Below, in pieces: positions 1-7,522 of a stretch of 10,338 bases of DNA (position 1 is its first letter; the number at the start of each line of letters is the position of its first letter). A model generated the notes under the pieces. That model made no database searches and had not been told where the DNA came from. It saw only the letters and a program-made list of their open reading frames with translations. The stretch is taken from positions 1 to 10,338 of the forward strand of contig JACNFI010000424.1 in the NCBI GenBank assembly GCA_014384665.1, read 5' to 3'. This DNA is from Candidatus Cloacimonadota bacterium (GTDB lineage: Bacteria; Cloacimonadota; Cloacimonadia; JGIOTU-2). The position numbers and the translations under genes are program-made.

Positions 1-6
1 TTATTT

Positions 7-152
7 ATGAGTTCACTATAAAAACCCGCGAAACACACGAAATACTCGAAAATGGTCGTGTAAATTCAACCCGTCTGGGCGCCCGAGCCTGATAATATCC
101 GCATGTATTTTTCGCGTATTTCGCGGGAGATTGCTTTTTAGAGTGGACTCAT
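7..152. repeat. CGCGAAA palindromic intergenic element with inverted ends
   Basis: The outer ends are an imperfect 19-bp inverted repeat (7-25 against 134-152, 16/19). Inside it CCCGCGAAA (25-33) pairs with TTTCGCGGG (119-127). The stem extends to about 42/110 with two mismatches and encloses a GC-rich GGGCGCCC palindrome (77-84). The element begins three bases beyond the cupin stop codon. Read on the minus strand it ends as a GC stem followed by TTTTT (24-20), so it could also act as the cupin terminator. A further exact copy of its end lies inverted at 886-904. The mobile or structural role is inferred. Confidence 0.7.
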
Positions 153-154
153 TT

Positions 155-532
155 CTATTTTGAAACAATTAACTTCTCGTCTTCTAACCGCCACATTGGA
201 TACATGATACACAGGAATTTCAAATCAGAATTTCCTGTACTTTGAATATATTGCTTTGAATTTGGAGGAATATAAATAGCTTGACCGGAATGAATTTTTG
301 CATACTCATCATCAATGTAGATTATTCCTTCTCCTTCTAATATAAAATAAACCTCAGAGGATATTTTTAATTTGTGAGGTAAAGTTTTTTCACCTGATTT
401 TACAATTGCATGAGCTATACTATAAGGAATTTTCAAATCCTTGTCTTGTTTAGTTGGATGTAGAAATTCACAAAGAGTTGAATTGTCAATGGCTGTAAAA
501 TGCTGACAATTTTTCAAATCTTTTATTAGCAT
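155..532 (-). CDS. Small cupin-domain protein
   Basis: This is a 125-residue single-domain cupin, probably cytoplasmic; its substrate cannot be told from sequence. Cupin motif 1 is clear from G47 to G67 (G-x5-H53-x-L55-x4-E60-x6-G67), and motif 2 starts at G83 and runs through PPNSKQY (89-95). Compared with the classical metal-binding pattern, the second histidine is L55 and the motif-2 histidine is Q94, leaving H53 and E60. It may therefore bind metal weakly, or simply be a small-molecule-binding or structural cupin. From memory, close relatives share this PHxLKxSE and IPPNxxQY style, so it looks like a subfamily trait rather than decay. The start is ATG at 532. AGGAGG lies 11 bases upstream, a long but usable spacing. 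The gene is separated from the preceding operon by a terminator and repeats, has its own candidate promoter at 609-638, and is monocistronic as far as the window shows. Confidence 0.88.
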   Translation of the reverse strand: MLIKDLKNCQHFTAIDNSTLCEFLHPTKQDKDLKIPYSIAHAIVKSGEKTLPHKLKISSEVYFILEGEGIIYIDDEYAKIHSGQAIYIPPNSKQYIQSTGNSDLKFLCIMYPMWRLEDEKLIVSK

Positions 533-608
533 AAATTTTTCATCCTCCTAACAAAATTGTACGCTTCATAGAAAATGCTCCAGTTTATTTATTTTTTCTT
601 TGCAATGC

Positions 609-638
609 ATTATCTTTTATATCAAATATTTAAGTCAA
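609..638 (-). promoter_or_regulatory. Candidate sigma-70 promoter for the cupin gene
   Basis: On the minus strand TTGACT (638-633) is followed after 18 bases by GATAAT (614-609). Each box matches five of six consensus bases. Transcription would begin near position 602, giving a leader of about 70 bases with AGGAGG at 549-544. The region is AT-rich, so chance matches are possible. Confidence 0.5.
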
Positions 639-731
639 ATTATAGCTCAGTTCATTATATTTTAAGTAATTCAATTTATGAGATTACAATAAAAACCATT
701 AAAATGGTTAAACGTGGTTGTTTGCTATATT

Positions 732-813
732 CCCACAACTGAAGTTGTGGGCTACCTAATCCACTAACTATAGGCGAATTAGTGTCATAGAAGCCCACAG
801 TTTCAACTGTGGG
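732..813. repeat. Inverted pair of REP-like CCCACA hairpins (BIME-like)
   Basis: Hairpin 1 is CCCACAAC-TGAA-GTTGTGGG (732-751). Hairpin 2 (794-813), read on the minus strand, is CCCACAGT-TGAA-ACTGTGGG. Both are followed outward by GGGCTAC or GGGCTTC, so they are two inverted copies of one unit about 40 bases apart. The two differ at four stem positions and every change is compensated on the opposite arm, so base pairing is kept. No coding potential is seen. Confidence 0.8.
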
Positions 814-848
814 TAGAATGTGAAAAGAATCTAAATTTAACCCCTTTT

Positions 849-874
849 CATCCTTCGTAGTAGAAACTACGGAG
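849..874. repeat. Hairpin repeat headed by CATCCTTCGT
   Basis: CATCCTTCGT (849-858) leads into the stem CGTAGT (856-861) / ACTACG (866-871) with an AGAA loop. The stem extends by one wobble and two Watson-Crick pairs to 853/874. The same ten-base head begins a different hairpin at 10311-10338, indicating one repeat family with a variable stem. Confidence 0.6.
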
Positions 875-885
875 AACGGGCAGGA

Positions 886-904
886 GTTTTTATAGTGAAC
901 TCAT
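886..904. repeat. Solo copy of the GTTTTTATAGTGAACTCAT element end
   Basis: GTTTTTATAGTGAACTCAT at 886-904 is the exact reverse complement of bases 7-25. It is also 16/19 identical in the same orientation to 134-152. All three copies are preceded by a CGGG-containing stretch. This copy has no CGCGAAA stem and directly follows the CATCCTTCGT hairpin. Confidence 0.65.
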
Positions 905-943
905 TTATGCATTACAATAATTTTGGGGAGAGGTATAATAATA

Positions 944-979
944 AAAAAGCCTACTCATCCGAAGATATGTAGGCTTTTT
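944..979 (-). terminator. Intrinsic terminator of the exported-protein operon
   Basis: AAAAAGCCTAC (944-954) pairs perfectly with GTAGGCTTTTT (969-979) around a 14-base loop. On the minus strand the stem is followed by six T residues (948-943), and it begins about 20 bases after the stop codon of the 786-residue gene. It is symmetrical enough to work in both directions, but no plus-strand gene ends here. Confidence 0.88.
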
Positions 980-1000
980 ATATGCTCAATAGTAAATTCT

Positions 1001-3361
1001 TTATCTGGTAAGAAGCATTTTCTTAATTATAGAACCATTATCTGTTTGCAGTTTGTAGAGGTAGATTCCACTTACTACATCATTATTATTGCTATCTTTC
1101 CCATCCCATGTTGCATATCCTTCAGAATGATTTGAACCGATAGAAGGTTCAAGAGTTTTAATAAGCTGTCCTTTAAGATTGTAGATTTTGATAGATGGGT
1201 TTTTAAAACCTTTGGGAACTGAGAATGAAATATGAGTATAAGATGTAAATGGATTAGGAGAATTCTGGTTTAGCATAAGCTCTGTGGATAATATAGAATC
1301 ATCATCTACTGATTGCCCATCAGGATTTAGGGTGAAATCAACATATGTTGGTTCTCCACCATTAACTACTACTCCAACTATAGTTGAATCTACATATCCC
1401 GTTAATGAGGCTGTTACATCATATATTCCAGATGGGATAGTAATTCTATAAGAACCATTATCATTATAAGGGTTAACTATGATTCCACCAGCTGTAACTT
1501 CTACTTCTTCTACATTACCACTCCCACCATTTAATGTAACTGTGCCTTCTATGGTCCCGATAGTTGGGAACTTAATCTTAATACAGCAGTAGGTAATCTG
1601 TCCGCCATCATCTGGTGGTAGATTTTGTATAACAGACGAACCCCAGGTATTATCATCAAAATAATACATATTGACCTGACCCCAATTATCTCCTAAATCA
1701 ATAATCTGGTCACATACATAAGGATATACTGTGATTTGATCGTAAAATTGAGTTGGCTCTCCATTTTCATCAAAAATATCAGTAAGTTCTATTGGTTCTG
1801 ACCAGGTATTTCCATTATCACCTGATACTGAGATAAAGATAATAGGATGTTCTAAATAAGGCAGCCACTGTGGGACACCATCTTGAGCTAATTGTGAATA
1901 AGTTCCATCTGCCCACATTTGAAGTAACCATCCATTTTCTAAATTTACTGCATTTTTTTCCGTATTCTCGTGGAACAATTCATCTTCATATAGGCTCCAA
2001 CCAACAACAACATAAAGCAGGGTATCAAGTTCACCGGAAAATGGGTCAGTTACAATTTCCCAGGGAACACTATGGCCTGAAAGTGGGTCAATACCGGGCA
2101 TTTCTGGCACTTCATCAAATGTAAACTCAGTTCCATCCCAGATAGCTTCTGCTTGTGGCATAAAGTGGCCAAAATAGTAGCCTCCTGTTGGGTCTGTAAA
2201 ACCATATCCTTGCAAATAAGTCAGGTGCAAATTTCCTTCATTATCATAACGAGAGGTGTTATGCCATCCATAAACATCAACTTCAAGAAAATCAAGAAGA
2301 TTTCCCTGACTATCTGTAAAACCAGGAATATTATCTACTAAATATAGATAATCTTCTGGACCATCACTATGCAAATCAGCTACATCCCAGGTTTCACCGT
2401 AGTCATAAGATTCCCACACAAATACACCCGGGTCAACAGGCATTTCACCAAGGTTACCACTAAGCCAGGAAACATAACCCATAATTGCCACCTTTCCCGG
2501 TGTGTTTGGGTCAATAGCAAATGGTTGAGATAAAGGACGGCAATCCTTTTCACGCCAATCTTGATCATACATTACTCGTACCTCAGTCCAGTTTGCAAGA
2601 TCAAGAAGAACTGTCATATCTGCAAAAAGAGAGTTCTCAACATCACAATACATTATTCGCGTATCTTCACATGGGTGACCATGAGAATTTTCTAAATAAT
2701 TTTTTGCAGTTTGATATACTCTTACATAATCTTCTCCAAGTGGAGAGGGACCCACATAAACAAGGGGCCAGATATACTCATTACCACCAGGTTCATCAGG
2801 TGGAATAAACATACATGACCAGAATCCAGGAATTCCTAACAATGCAAAATCATCATAGCAAATAGTTGTTCCGTATCCTAAAACTGCGTGTTCTTGGTGC
2901 CAGGTTGCAATTGCATCTCCAGTAGCAGGGTGAATAGCAAAACCACCATAGCCTTGCCATACATCGTCTGTAGATATTGTGAGCCAATCAACAATGTTCT
3001 CATCAGCATCATAATAAGCCCAGTATTGTCTACGATTAGCTGTGCCGCTTGGTCTTGCAAACCAGGTTAAATAATGTCCATGAGCATCAATATCAGCTTG
3101 ATAACGAATTGGATAACCCTCATAACTTCCGGGCATATAATCATAATAAGATGTCATAATTGCCTCAGGAAGTTTTATGAATTCATACTCGGGAACAGGT
3201 GTGTTGTCTCGAGAGTTATACTTATAAGCTGGAACAAGATTTTCCTTATTATAGTTATCAATAGGAATTCTCTCATTCCCACTTGGCTGCATTATATCAT
3301 TTGCAAAAGCAAATGAAAAGCAGAATAATGATAACAGTATAGTTACTGTAATCTTTTTCAT
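1001..3361 (-). CDS. Large exported protein with Asp-box motifs and FlgD-like sorting CTD
   Basis: This is a 786-residue secreted, probably surface-attached protein of unknown substrate. Residues 1-20 are a classic signal peptide (MKK start, LLSLFCFSFAFA core, cleavage near A20/N21). The body holds two Asp-box motifs, SYDYGETW (318-325) and SGDNGNTW (513-520), which suggest a sialidase/BNR-type beta-propeller; enzymatic activity is not shown. Residues about 602-680 (GTIEGTVTLNGG to VDFTLNP) look like a carboxypeptidase-regulatory-like Ig domain. Residues about 695-786 form a FlgD-like / type IX-style C-terminal domain: NQNSPNPF, IKIYNLKGQL, TWDGKD, SGIYLYKL and KKMLL. The start is ATG with AGGAGG four bases upstream. 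The gene is third in a cargo/barrel/cargo set, 122 bases after the PorV-like gene, and is closed by an intrinsic terminator. The domain assignments are firm at the C terminus and weaker in the body. Confidence 0.92.
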   Translation of the reverse strand: MKKITVTILLSLFCFSFAFANDIMQPSGNERIPIDNYNKENLVPAYKYNSRDNTPVPEYEFIKLPEAIMTSYYDYMPGSYEGYPIRYQADIDAHGHYLTWFARPSGTANRRQYWAYYDADENIVDWLTISTDDVWQGYGGFAIHPATGDAIATWHQEHAVLGYGTTICYDDFALLGIPGFWSCMFIPPDEPGGNEYIWPLVYVGPSPLGEDYVRVYQTAKNYLENSHGHPCEDTRIMYCDVENSLFADMTVLLDLANWTEVRVMYDQDWREKDCRPLSQPFAIDPNTPGKVAIMGYVSWLSGNLGEMPVDPGVFVWESYDYGETWDVADLHSDGPEDYLYLVDNIPGFTDSQGNLLDFLEVDVYGWHNTSRYDNEGNLHLTYLQGYGFTDPTGGYYFGHFMPQAEAIWDGTEFTFDEVPEMPGIDPLSGHSVPWEIVTDPFSGELDTLLYVVVGWSLYEDELFHENTEKNAVNLENGWLLQMWADGTYSQLAQDGVPQWLPYLEHPIIFISVSGDNGNTWSEPIELTDIFDENGEPTQFYDQITVYPYVCDQIIDLGDNWGQVNMYYFDDNTWGSSVIQNLPPDDGGQITYCCIKIKFPTIGTIEGTVTLNGGSGNVEEVEVTAGGIIVNPYNDNGSYRITIPSGIYDVTASLTGYVDSTIVGVVVNGGEPTYVDFTLNPDGQSVDDDSILSTELMLNQNSPNPFTSYTHISFSVPKGFKNPSIKIYNLKGQLIKTLEPSIGSNHSEGYATWDGKDSNNNDVVSGIYLYKLQTDNGSIIKKMLLTR

Positions 3362-3382
3362 TTTTCCTCCTTCCCTTCTCTC

Positions 3383-3396
3383 CCCGATAAATCGGG
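3383..3396. repeat. Small CCCGAT/ATCGGG palindrome
   Basis: CCCGATAAATCGGG is a perfect 14-base palindrome in the 122-base gap between the PorV-like gene and the 786-residue gene. It lies just upstream of that gene's ribosome binding site. The same arms form the hairpin at 10319-10337. It could be a REP-type unit or a leader hairpin; function is unknown. Confidence 0.5.
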
Positions 3397-3483
3397 AATA
3401 ATTGGGAATCGTTTTGTTTTGTTAACACATTTACTGACAATTAGCTATTCTTCTGCAAACGAACAGCATTGTCACCCTAATTA

Positions 3484-4560
3484 TTAAAACACCATCTTTA
3501 AAGAAAGTCTAATAGGTCCTGTCAAGAAGCTATTATCTACCTTTTCTTCTAAATCTCCAAAAGGAGTATAAGCAACATCAATATCCACTATTGCGAAGGG
3601 TGTTGAGGTTTTCCAACCCAAACCATAGGATAATTTCTGGCAATTTAAATTAAACTGATAACCAGATCTCAAAAAGAAAGTTCCAACGCGATATTCAGCT
3701 CCTATATTATAAGTCTCCAGCCTGTCAACGCAATTATCCAGCTGAAATACTGTATTTAATGATTGCATATCACTTTCCAACAAATTCATTGCCACACCGA
3801 GTGAAAAATTCATAGGAACAGTAAATGCTAATTCTTCTCTATCTTCATCTATGAGCCCATCCTGGTCATTATCTAAAAGGTCAAATAGGTCTTCATCTAT
3901 TAATCCATCCAAATCATTATCAAGAGTGTATTTCATTTCAGGACCAAAATTTCTCAGACTCATACCAATTGTTAAATCTTGCCAACCAGTATTATACAAG
4001 GTGCCAAGGTCAACACTCCATCCATTTATATCATATTCATCAAGATTTTGTCTTAAGTATTTACCAGTTAGTCCAAGAGAGAATTTGTCCGTTAAACTTG
4101 TAGCATAGGAGATTCCAGCCATCATATCACTGCAAGTGAATTTCTCACCAGTTGGTTTAAATTCATCCGCTGTTGTTACATCCATCCAGTCCATCCAAAG
4201 CAAAGATGCGCTAAATGCAATAACACCAAAAGAGGTTGGAGTAGCTAATGAGGCATATTCAAATTTTATATCAGCAACATATCTGAGATGATTAAGAAAA
4301 AGTTCAGTACTGGTGGTATAAGCGAGTCCAGCAGGATTCCAATATGTTGAGGAAGCTCCTTTAACATAAGGAGTATATGCTTCTCCCATTCCGATTGCGC
4401 GTGCATCAACACTGATTTTAAGAAATTGTAAACCAGAAGTGCCAACCTTTGCAAAAATATCCGCTTGAAGAATTGTTGGAATAATCAATATGGTTATTAA
4501 ACTAAAAATAATTATCTTCCCTCTCCATCTAAAGGGACGATTTACATTTCGTATCAACAT
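3484..4560 (-). CDS. PorV/UPF0164-family outer-membrane beta-barrel protein
   Basis: This PorV/PorQ-type barrel is predicted to sit in the outer membrane. In type IX secretion, PorV carries cargo with C-terminal sorting domains; in this lineage that role is inferred. An N-terminal hydrophobic segment (about 18-35, counting from the upstream GTG at 4566) fits a signal sequence. It is followed by the family signature GTSGLQFLKISVDARAIGMG (43-62) and STYWNPAGL (73-81). The chain ends in a phenylalanine, as is usual for barrels inserted by BAM. Odd feature: two tandem calcium-loop motifs, DNDLDGLIDED (216-226) and DNDQDGLIDED (232-242), probably lie in a surface loop. ATG at 4560 is preferred over GTG at 4566 because AGGTGA is better spaced for it. 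The gene follows the 962-residue gene by only 16 bases, so the two are almost certainly co-transcribed. Confidence 0.9.
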   Translation of the reverse strand: MLIRNVNRPFRWRGKIIIFSLITILIIPTILQADIFAKVGTSGLQFLKISVDARAIGMGEAYTPYVKGASSTYWNPAGLAYTTSTELFLNHLRYVADIKFEYASLATPTSFGVIAFSASLLWMDWMDVTTADEFKPTGEKFTCSDMMAGISYATSLTDKFSLGLTGKYLRQNLDEYDINGWSVDLGTLYNTGWQDLTIGMSLRNFGPEMKYTLDNDLDGLIDEDLFDLLDNDQDGLIDEDREELAFTVPMNFSLGVAMNLLESDMQSLNTVFQLDNCVDRLETYNIGAEYRVGTFFLRSGYQFNLNCQKLSYGLGWKTSTPFAIVDIDVAYTPFGDLEEKVDNSFLTGPIRLSLKMVF

Positions 4561-4576
4561 TTTCACCTGCCTTTTT

Positions 4577-7465
4577 TTATTTAATTAAAACGAACTTGTC
4601 AACTTTTACATTGCCAGTATTATGGTCTTTAACAGAGTAAAGATACACACCACTTGCAATAATCTGGTCATGTCTGGACAGCATATCCCAGGCGTGAATA
4701 CCGCTTGAAGTAATACCAGTATGGGTTGCTTTACTTGGATTTATTACATCTTCTACATAAGCTCCATTATGTTCTATCTCATCTACCAGGTCACCTGCGA
4801 GAGTAAATATTTTTATTGTACAATGCTCGGGAAGATTAACAAACCAGATTCGCTTACTTCTATCGCCTTCTTCATCCTTATCTCTTCTGCCATCAAATTT
4901 GCTCTGTCCGAGATATGGGTTTGGAACAACATAAGGACTGGAAAATAAATCGGGATTTGCAGCTGGTCCCGGAAAGATTGTGATTCTGTTCCCATCCCTG
5001 CCAGATTCAAGGGACTCAAGGTCTTTATCTGGAATACCTCTATCATAAGCAGTCACTGCAATATAGTTTTCAACACCTTTTTCTGGATATAATATAATAT
5101 ATTCATAGTATCTTCGTGATAGTCTATCTTTTCTAAGTTCTTCCAATCCCTGTGGATGACTTTGGCCAAGATGACAGGGAAGCGGTATTAATCTATCACT
5201 ATAAAGTTTATCATAGATTTCGTTTGAAATATTCGGATTTTTAAAAAGACGAGCTTCTTCCAAAAGTTCTTCTTCGGTTTTAAAGTCACAATCACCCTGT
5301 TCAAAAACAACATCACTACTATCAAGAATATTGTAGAGTGGTTTTCCATAAACAATTTCTCCAGTCATAACAGGACTGAATTGATATAAAGAATCTAATT
5401 TGAAATAATCAATCCATTTAACTGTATCATAGACAGTATCATTTACTTTAACCAGATGAGAATTTGGCAATCCTATATCAATTCCTAAATATCCACCTAA
5501 ATATACCTTATAATCTTCAGGCACAGTTGGTTTTAACAAGCAGCTATAATCTTCCAGGTCCTGTTTAGTGTCAATTTTATCCCATCTGCCCACTCTCATA
5601 TATGCATCCTGTTCTCCAGAATTAGAAGCTTTCCATAATGAATATCCTTGAAAGTCGTGCTTTACTCTGTATGCTGCGGAATCACTAATAAATCCTGAAT
5701 TTATAAGCACCTTGGAAACAATCTTTTCGTCAATACTGAATTCAGAACAGTTATCCCAGTAAATAAATATGGAATCCCCATTATCAGATTGCGTTAAGGT
5801 CATTTTCGGAATTTCTGGAGGACCTGGTGCTTCATAATGTTTACAAGTATCTGGTAAAATAACCTCTGTAAGTCCTTGGGCTGTGCCATAAATCTCTTTT
5901 GCCCAATCAGCAGTTCTCTTTAGTTCTGGAACACTTTCACCAGGAAAAACAGCAATAACGATTTTCATAGTCTCATAAGGAACAAGATTCCAGCTTGCGT
6001 CAGTTGGGTTATCATACCCTTGCATATCACCATAGAATGCAAAGAGGAAACGCGTATCGTCAGGGTCGTTTAGCTGTGCGTCAGGCTGGTCTCTTAATGA
6101 GATAAATTTATTTTCGTCAGGATTTCTATTAGTCATAAGCCAATATTTCTGGTTACGACCATCTTGGGTGTTAGGGTCTTCATCGTGAGGTCCTTGACCT
6201 CTGTTCCAGAACCAGCAAGCAAATTCCAATTCTTCAGGGTCTGGGGTGCATACTCTTGCCCCAATAAAGCCAGTAGTAAGTCCAGCATCTTTGTCAGCAT
6301 CATAAGTATAGGCAAATTCAAGACCCTCTGCAACATAACTGCTGATATCATCCATTGAACGAGGGTCACCACCCCAGGATTGTGGTCCAACATCGCAATC
6401 CATATAGATTCCCATTGCACAATCATACAAAATATCTGATGGATTCATATTTGTAATATCAAATTCAACATAGCAAAGATTTTTGATATAATCATAACTC
6501 CATTGGAAGCTTACCTGGCGGACTCGCACATTTATAGGTGTATGCCCCTGGTTAAATGTCCAACCACCCCAGATTCTCGCTCCAGGAGTATCAAATGGAC
6601 TGTAATCATAGTAATATCCTAAATAATCCTGTTCAGACATTGGATAGCCATCTTCGTCTTTAAGACCATCTCCATCATCATCTTGAATTTGGGCAAAGTT
6701 ATAAATACTATCAGGGTCAATATACCCTAATTTAAGAAAGCCAAGGGGAAACCAAATACTAATATTTTCTTGAATTTCACCCGGGTCGCATTGTGTGCTA
6801 TCCACAGTTCCTCTCCAATAATTATCACCCGGATAAAAAGTTTTAAATTCAGAAGGCACTGTGGGTCTATAAGGGAATGCAAAGCCAGCAGGGTCTTCAT
6901 CAACTTTTCCATCTCCATCATCATCAACACCTAATCTTTGTTCCCTTATAGAAGCTGACAAAACACCATCAGATAGATTAAATTTGTCGTAAAGAGCACC
7001 AAGAGCATTTTCTTCTAATTGATTATATGCGGGTAAAAATTCATACATATCAGCATCGCCATCAAAACCAACTGAAACTAATGTATCAATTACAGAGCCA
7101 TATCCCATATCAGTGGTGCCTTCATTCTCATGGCCCTCATCCTGCCAGTATAATTCCTCCCCGAGTACATTTCTTTTTTGCTTCTTGGCACCGAACCACA
7201 AAGCACCTTGATACAAGTAATCAATTCCTGAACCACCCGGATATTCAAGAGAGGGCCATTGTGGCACTACATCATCACCTGAACCAAAGAATCCATAATT
7301 ACTTACTCTCAACCATATATTTCCAACATTATGATAGTGGAATATATCAAGTCTTTTATTACCACCAGAACCACCCATAACTGATTTTCCAAAAGCATAC
7401 GAACCGAATCCTACAATGAGAACGGCCGCCAAAATCAGTATCATTTTTTTTCTATTAGAGTGCAC
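4577..7465 (-). CDS. Very large exported protein with calcium-loop motifs and sorting-type CTD
   Basis: This is a 962-residue exported protein of unknown function. Residues 9-26 (ILILAAVLIVGFGSYAFG) are a signal sequence. The mature N terminus contains VGNIWLRVSNYGFFGSGDD (47-65), a block I associate with large surface proteins of candidate phyla. Two DxDxDG calcium-type loops occur, DDDGDGKVDED (181-191) and DDDGDGLKDED (262-272). Residues about 552-640 resemble a fibronectin-III-like strand set, with low certainty. The C terminus has YVVPNPY (845-851), IKIFTLAGDLVDEIEHNG (884-901) and SGVYLYSVKD (938-947), then a basic tail (KFVLIK), the FlgD-like / type IX-style sorting domain. The start is GTG at 7465, supported by an eight-base Shine-Dalgarno match AGGAGGTG (7475-7468). 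The in-frame ATG seven codons later is too far from it. The gene is immediately followed by the PorV-like gene, a likely export partner. Confidence 0.92.
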   Translation of the reverse strand: MHSNRKKMILILAAVLIVGFGSYAFGKSVMGGSGGNKRLDIFHYHNVGNIWLRVSNYGFFGSGDDVVPQWPSLEYPGGSGIDYLYQGALWFGAKKQKRNVLGEELYWQDEGHENEGTTDMGYGSVIDTLVSVGFDGDADMYEFLPAYNQLEENALGALYDKFNLSDGVLSASIREQRLGVDDDGDGKVDEDPAGFAFPYRPTVPSEFKTFYPGDNYWRGTVDSTQCDPGEIQENISIWFPLGFLKLGYIDPDSIYNFAQIQDDDGDGLKDEDGYPMSEQDYLGYYYDYSPFDTPGARIWGGWTFNQGHTPINVRVRQVSFQWSYDYIKNLCYVEFDITNMNPSDILYDCAMGIYMDCDVGPQSWGGDPRSMDDISSYVAEGLEFAYTYDADKDAGLTTGFIGARVCTPDPEELEFACWFWNRGQGPHDEDPNTQDGRNQKYWLMTNRNPDENKFISLRDQPDAQLNDPDDTRFLFAFYGDMQGYDNPTDASWNLVPYETMKIVIAVFPGESVPELKRTADWAKEIYGTAQGLTEVILPDTCKHYEAPGPPEIPKMTLTQSDNGDSIFIYWDNCSEFSIDEKIVSKVLINSGFISDSAAYRVKHDFQGYSLWKASNSGEQDAYMRVGRWDKIDTKQDLEDYSCLLKPTVPEDYKVYLGGYLGIDIGLPNSHLVKVNDTVYDTVKWIDYFKLDSLYQFSPVMTGEIVYGKPLYNILDSSDVVFEQGDCDFKTEEELLEEARLFKNPNISNEIYDKLYSDRLIPLPCHLGQSHPQGLEELRKDRLSRRYYEYIILYPEKGVENYIAVTAYDRGIPDKDLESLESGRDGNRITIFPGPAANPDLFSSPYVVPNPYLGQSKFDGRRDKDEEGDRSKRIWFVNLPEHCTIKIFTLAGDLVDEIEHNGAYVEDVINPSKATHTGITSSGIHAWDMLSRHDQIIASGVYLYSVKDHNTGNVKVDKFVLIK

Positions 7466-7522
7466 AGCACCTCCTAATCTATATTTTATAATTTATAATG
7501 CAGCCAAACTGCAATAGTAATT

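Noticed and set aside
923..1135. Plus-strand open frame of 70 codons beginning before the terminator
   Set aside because: It runs through the terminator hairpin and the 3' end of the 786-residue gene, and the product has no plausible domain.
2521..2808. Plus-strand open frame of 95 codons inside the 786-residue gene
   Set aside because: It is antisense to a well-supported exported protein, low in complexity, and has no domain or ribosome binding site.
7027..7380. Plus-strand open frame of 117 codons
   Set aside because: It lies wholly antisense within the 962-residue gene. Its His/Gln-rich composition mirrors the coding strand, and it has no recognisable domain.
7486..7514. TTGCAG-17-TTATAA promoter-like pair ahead of the 962-residue gene
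   Set aside because: Transcription would start only a few bases before the ribosome binding site and the surroundings are AT-rich, so it could not be separated from chance.
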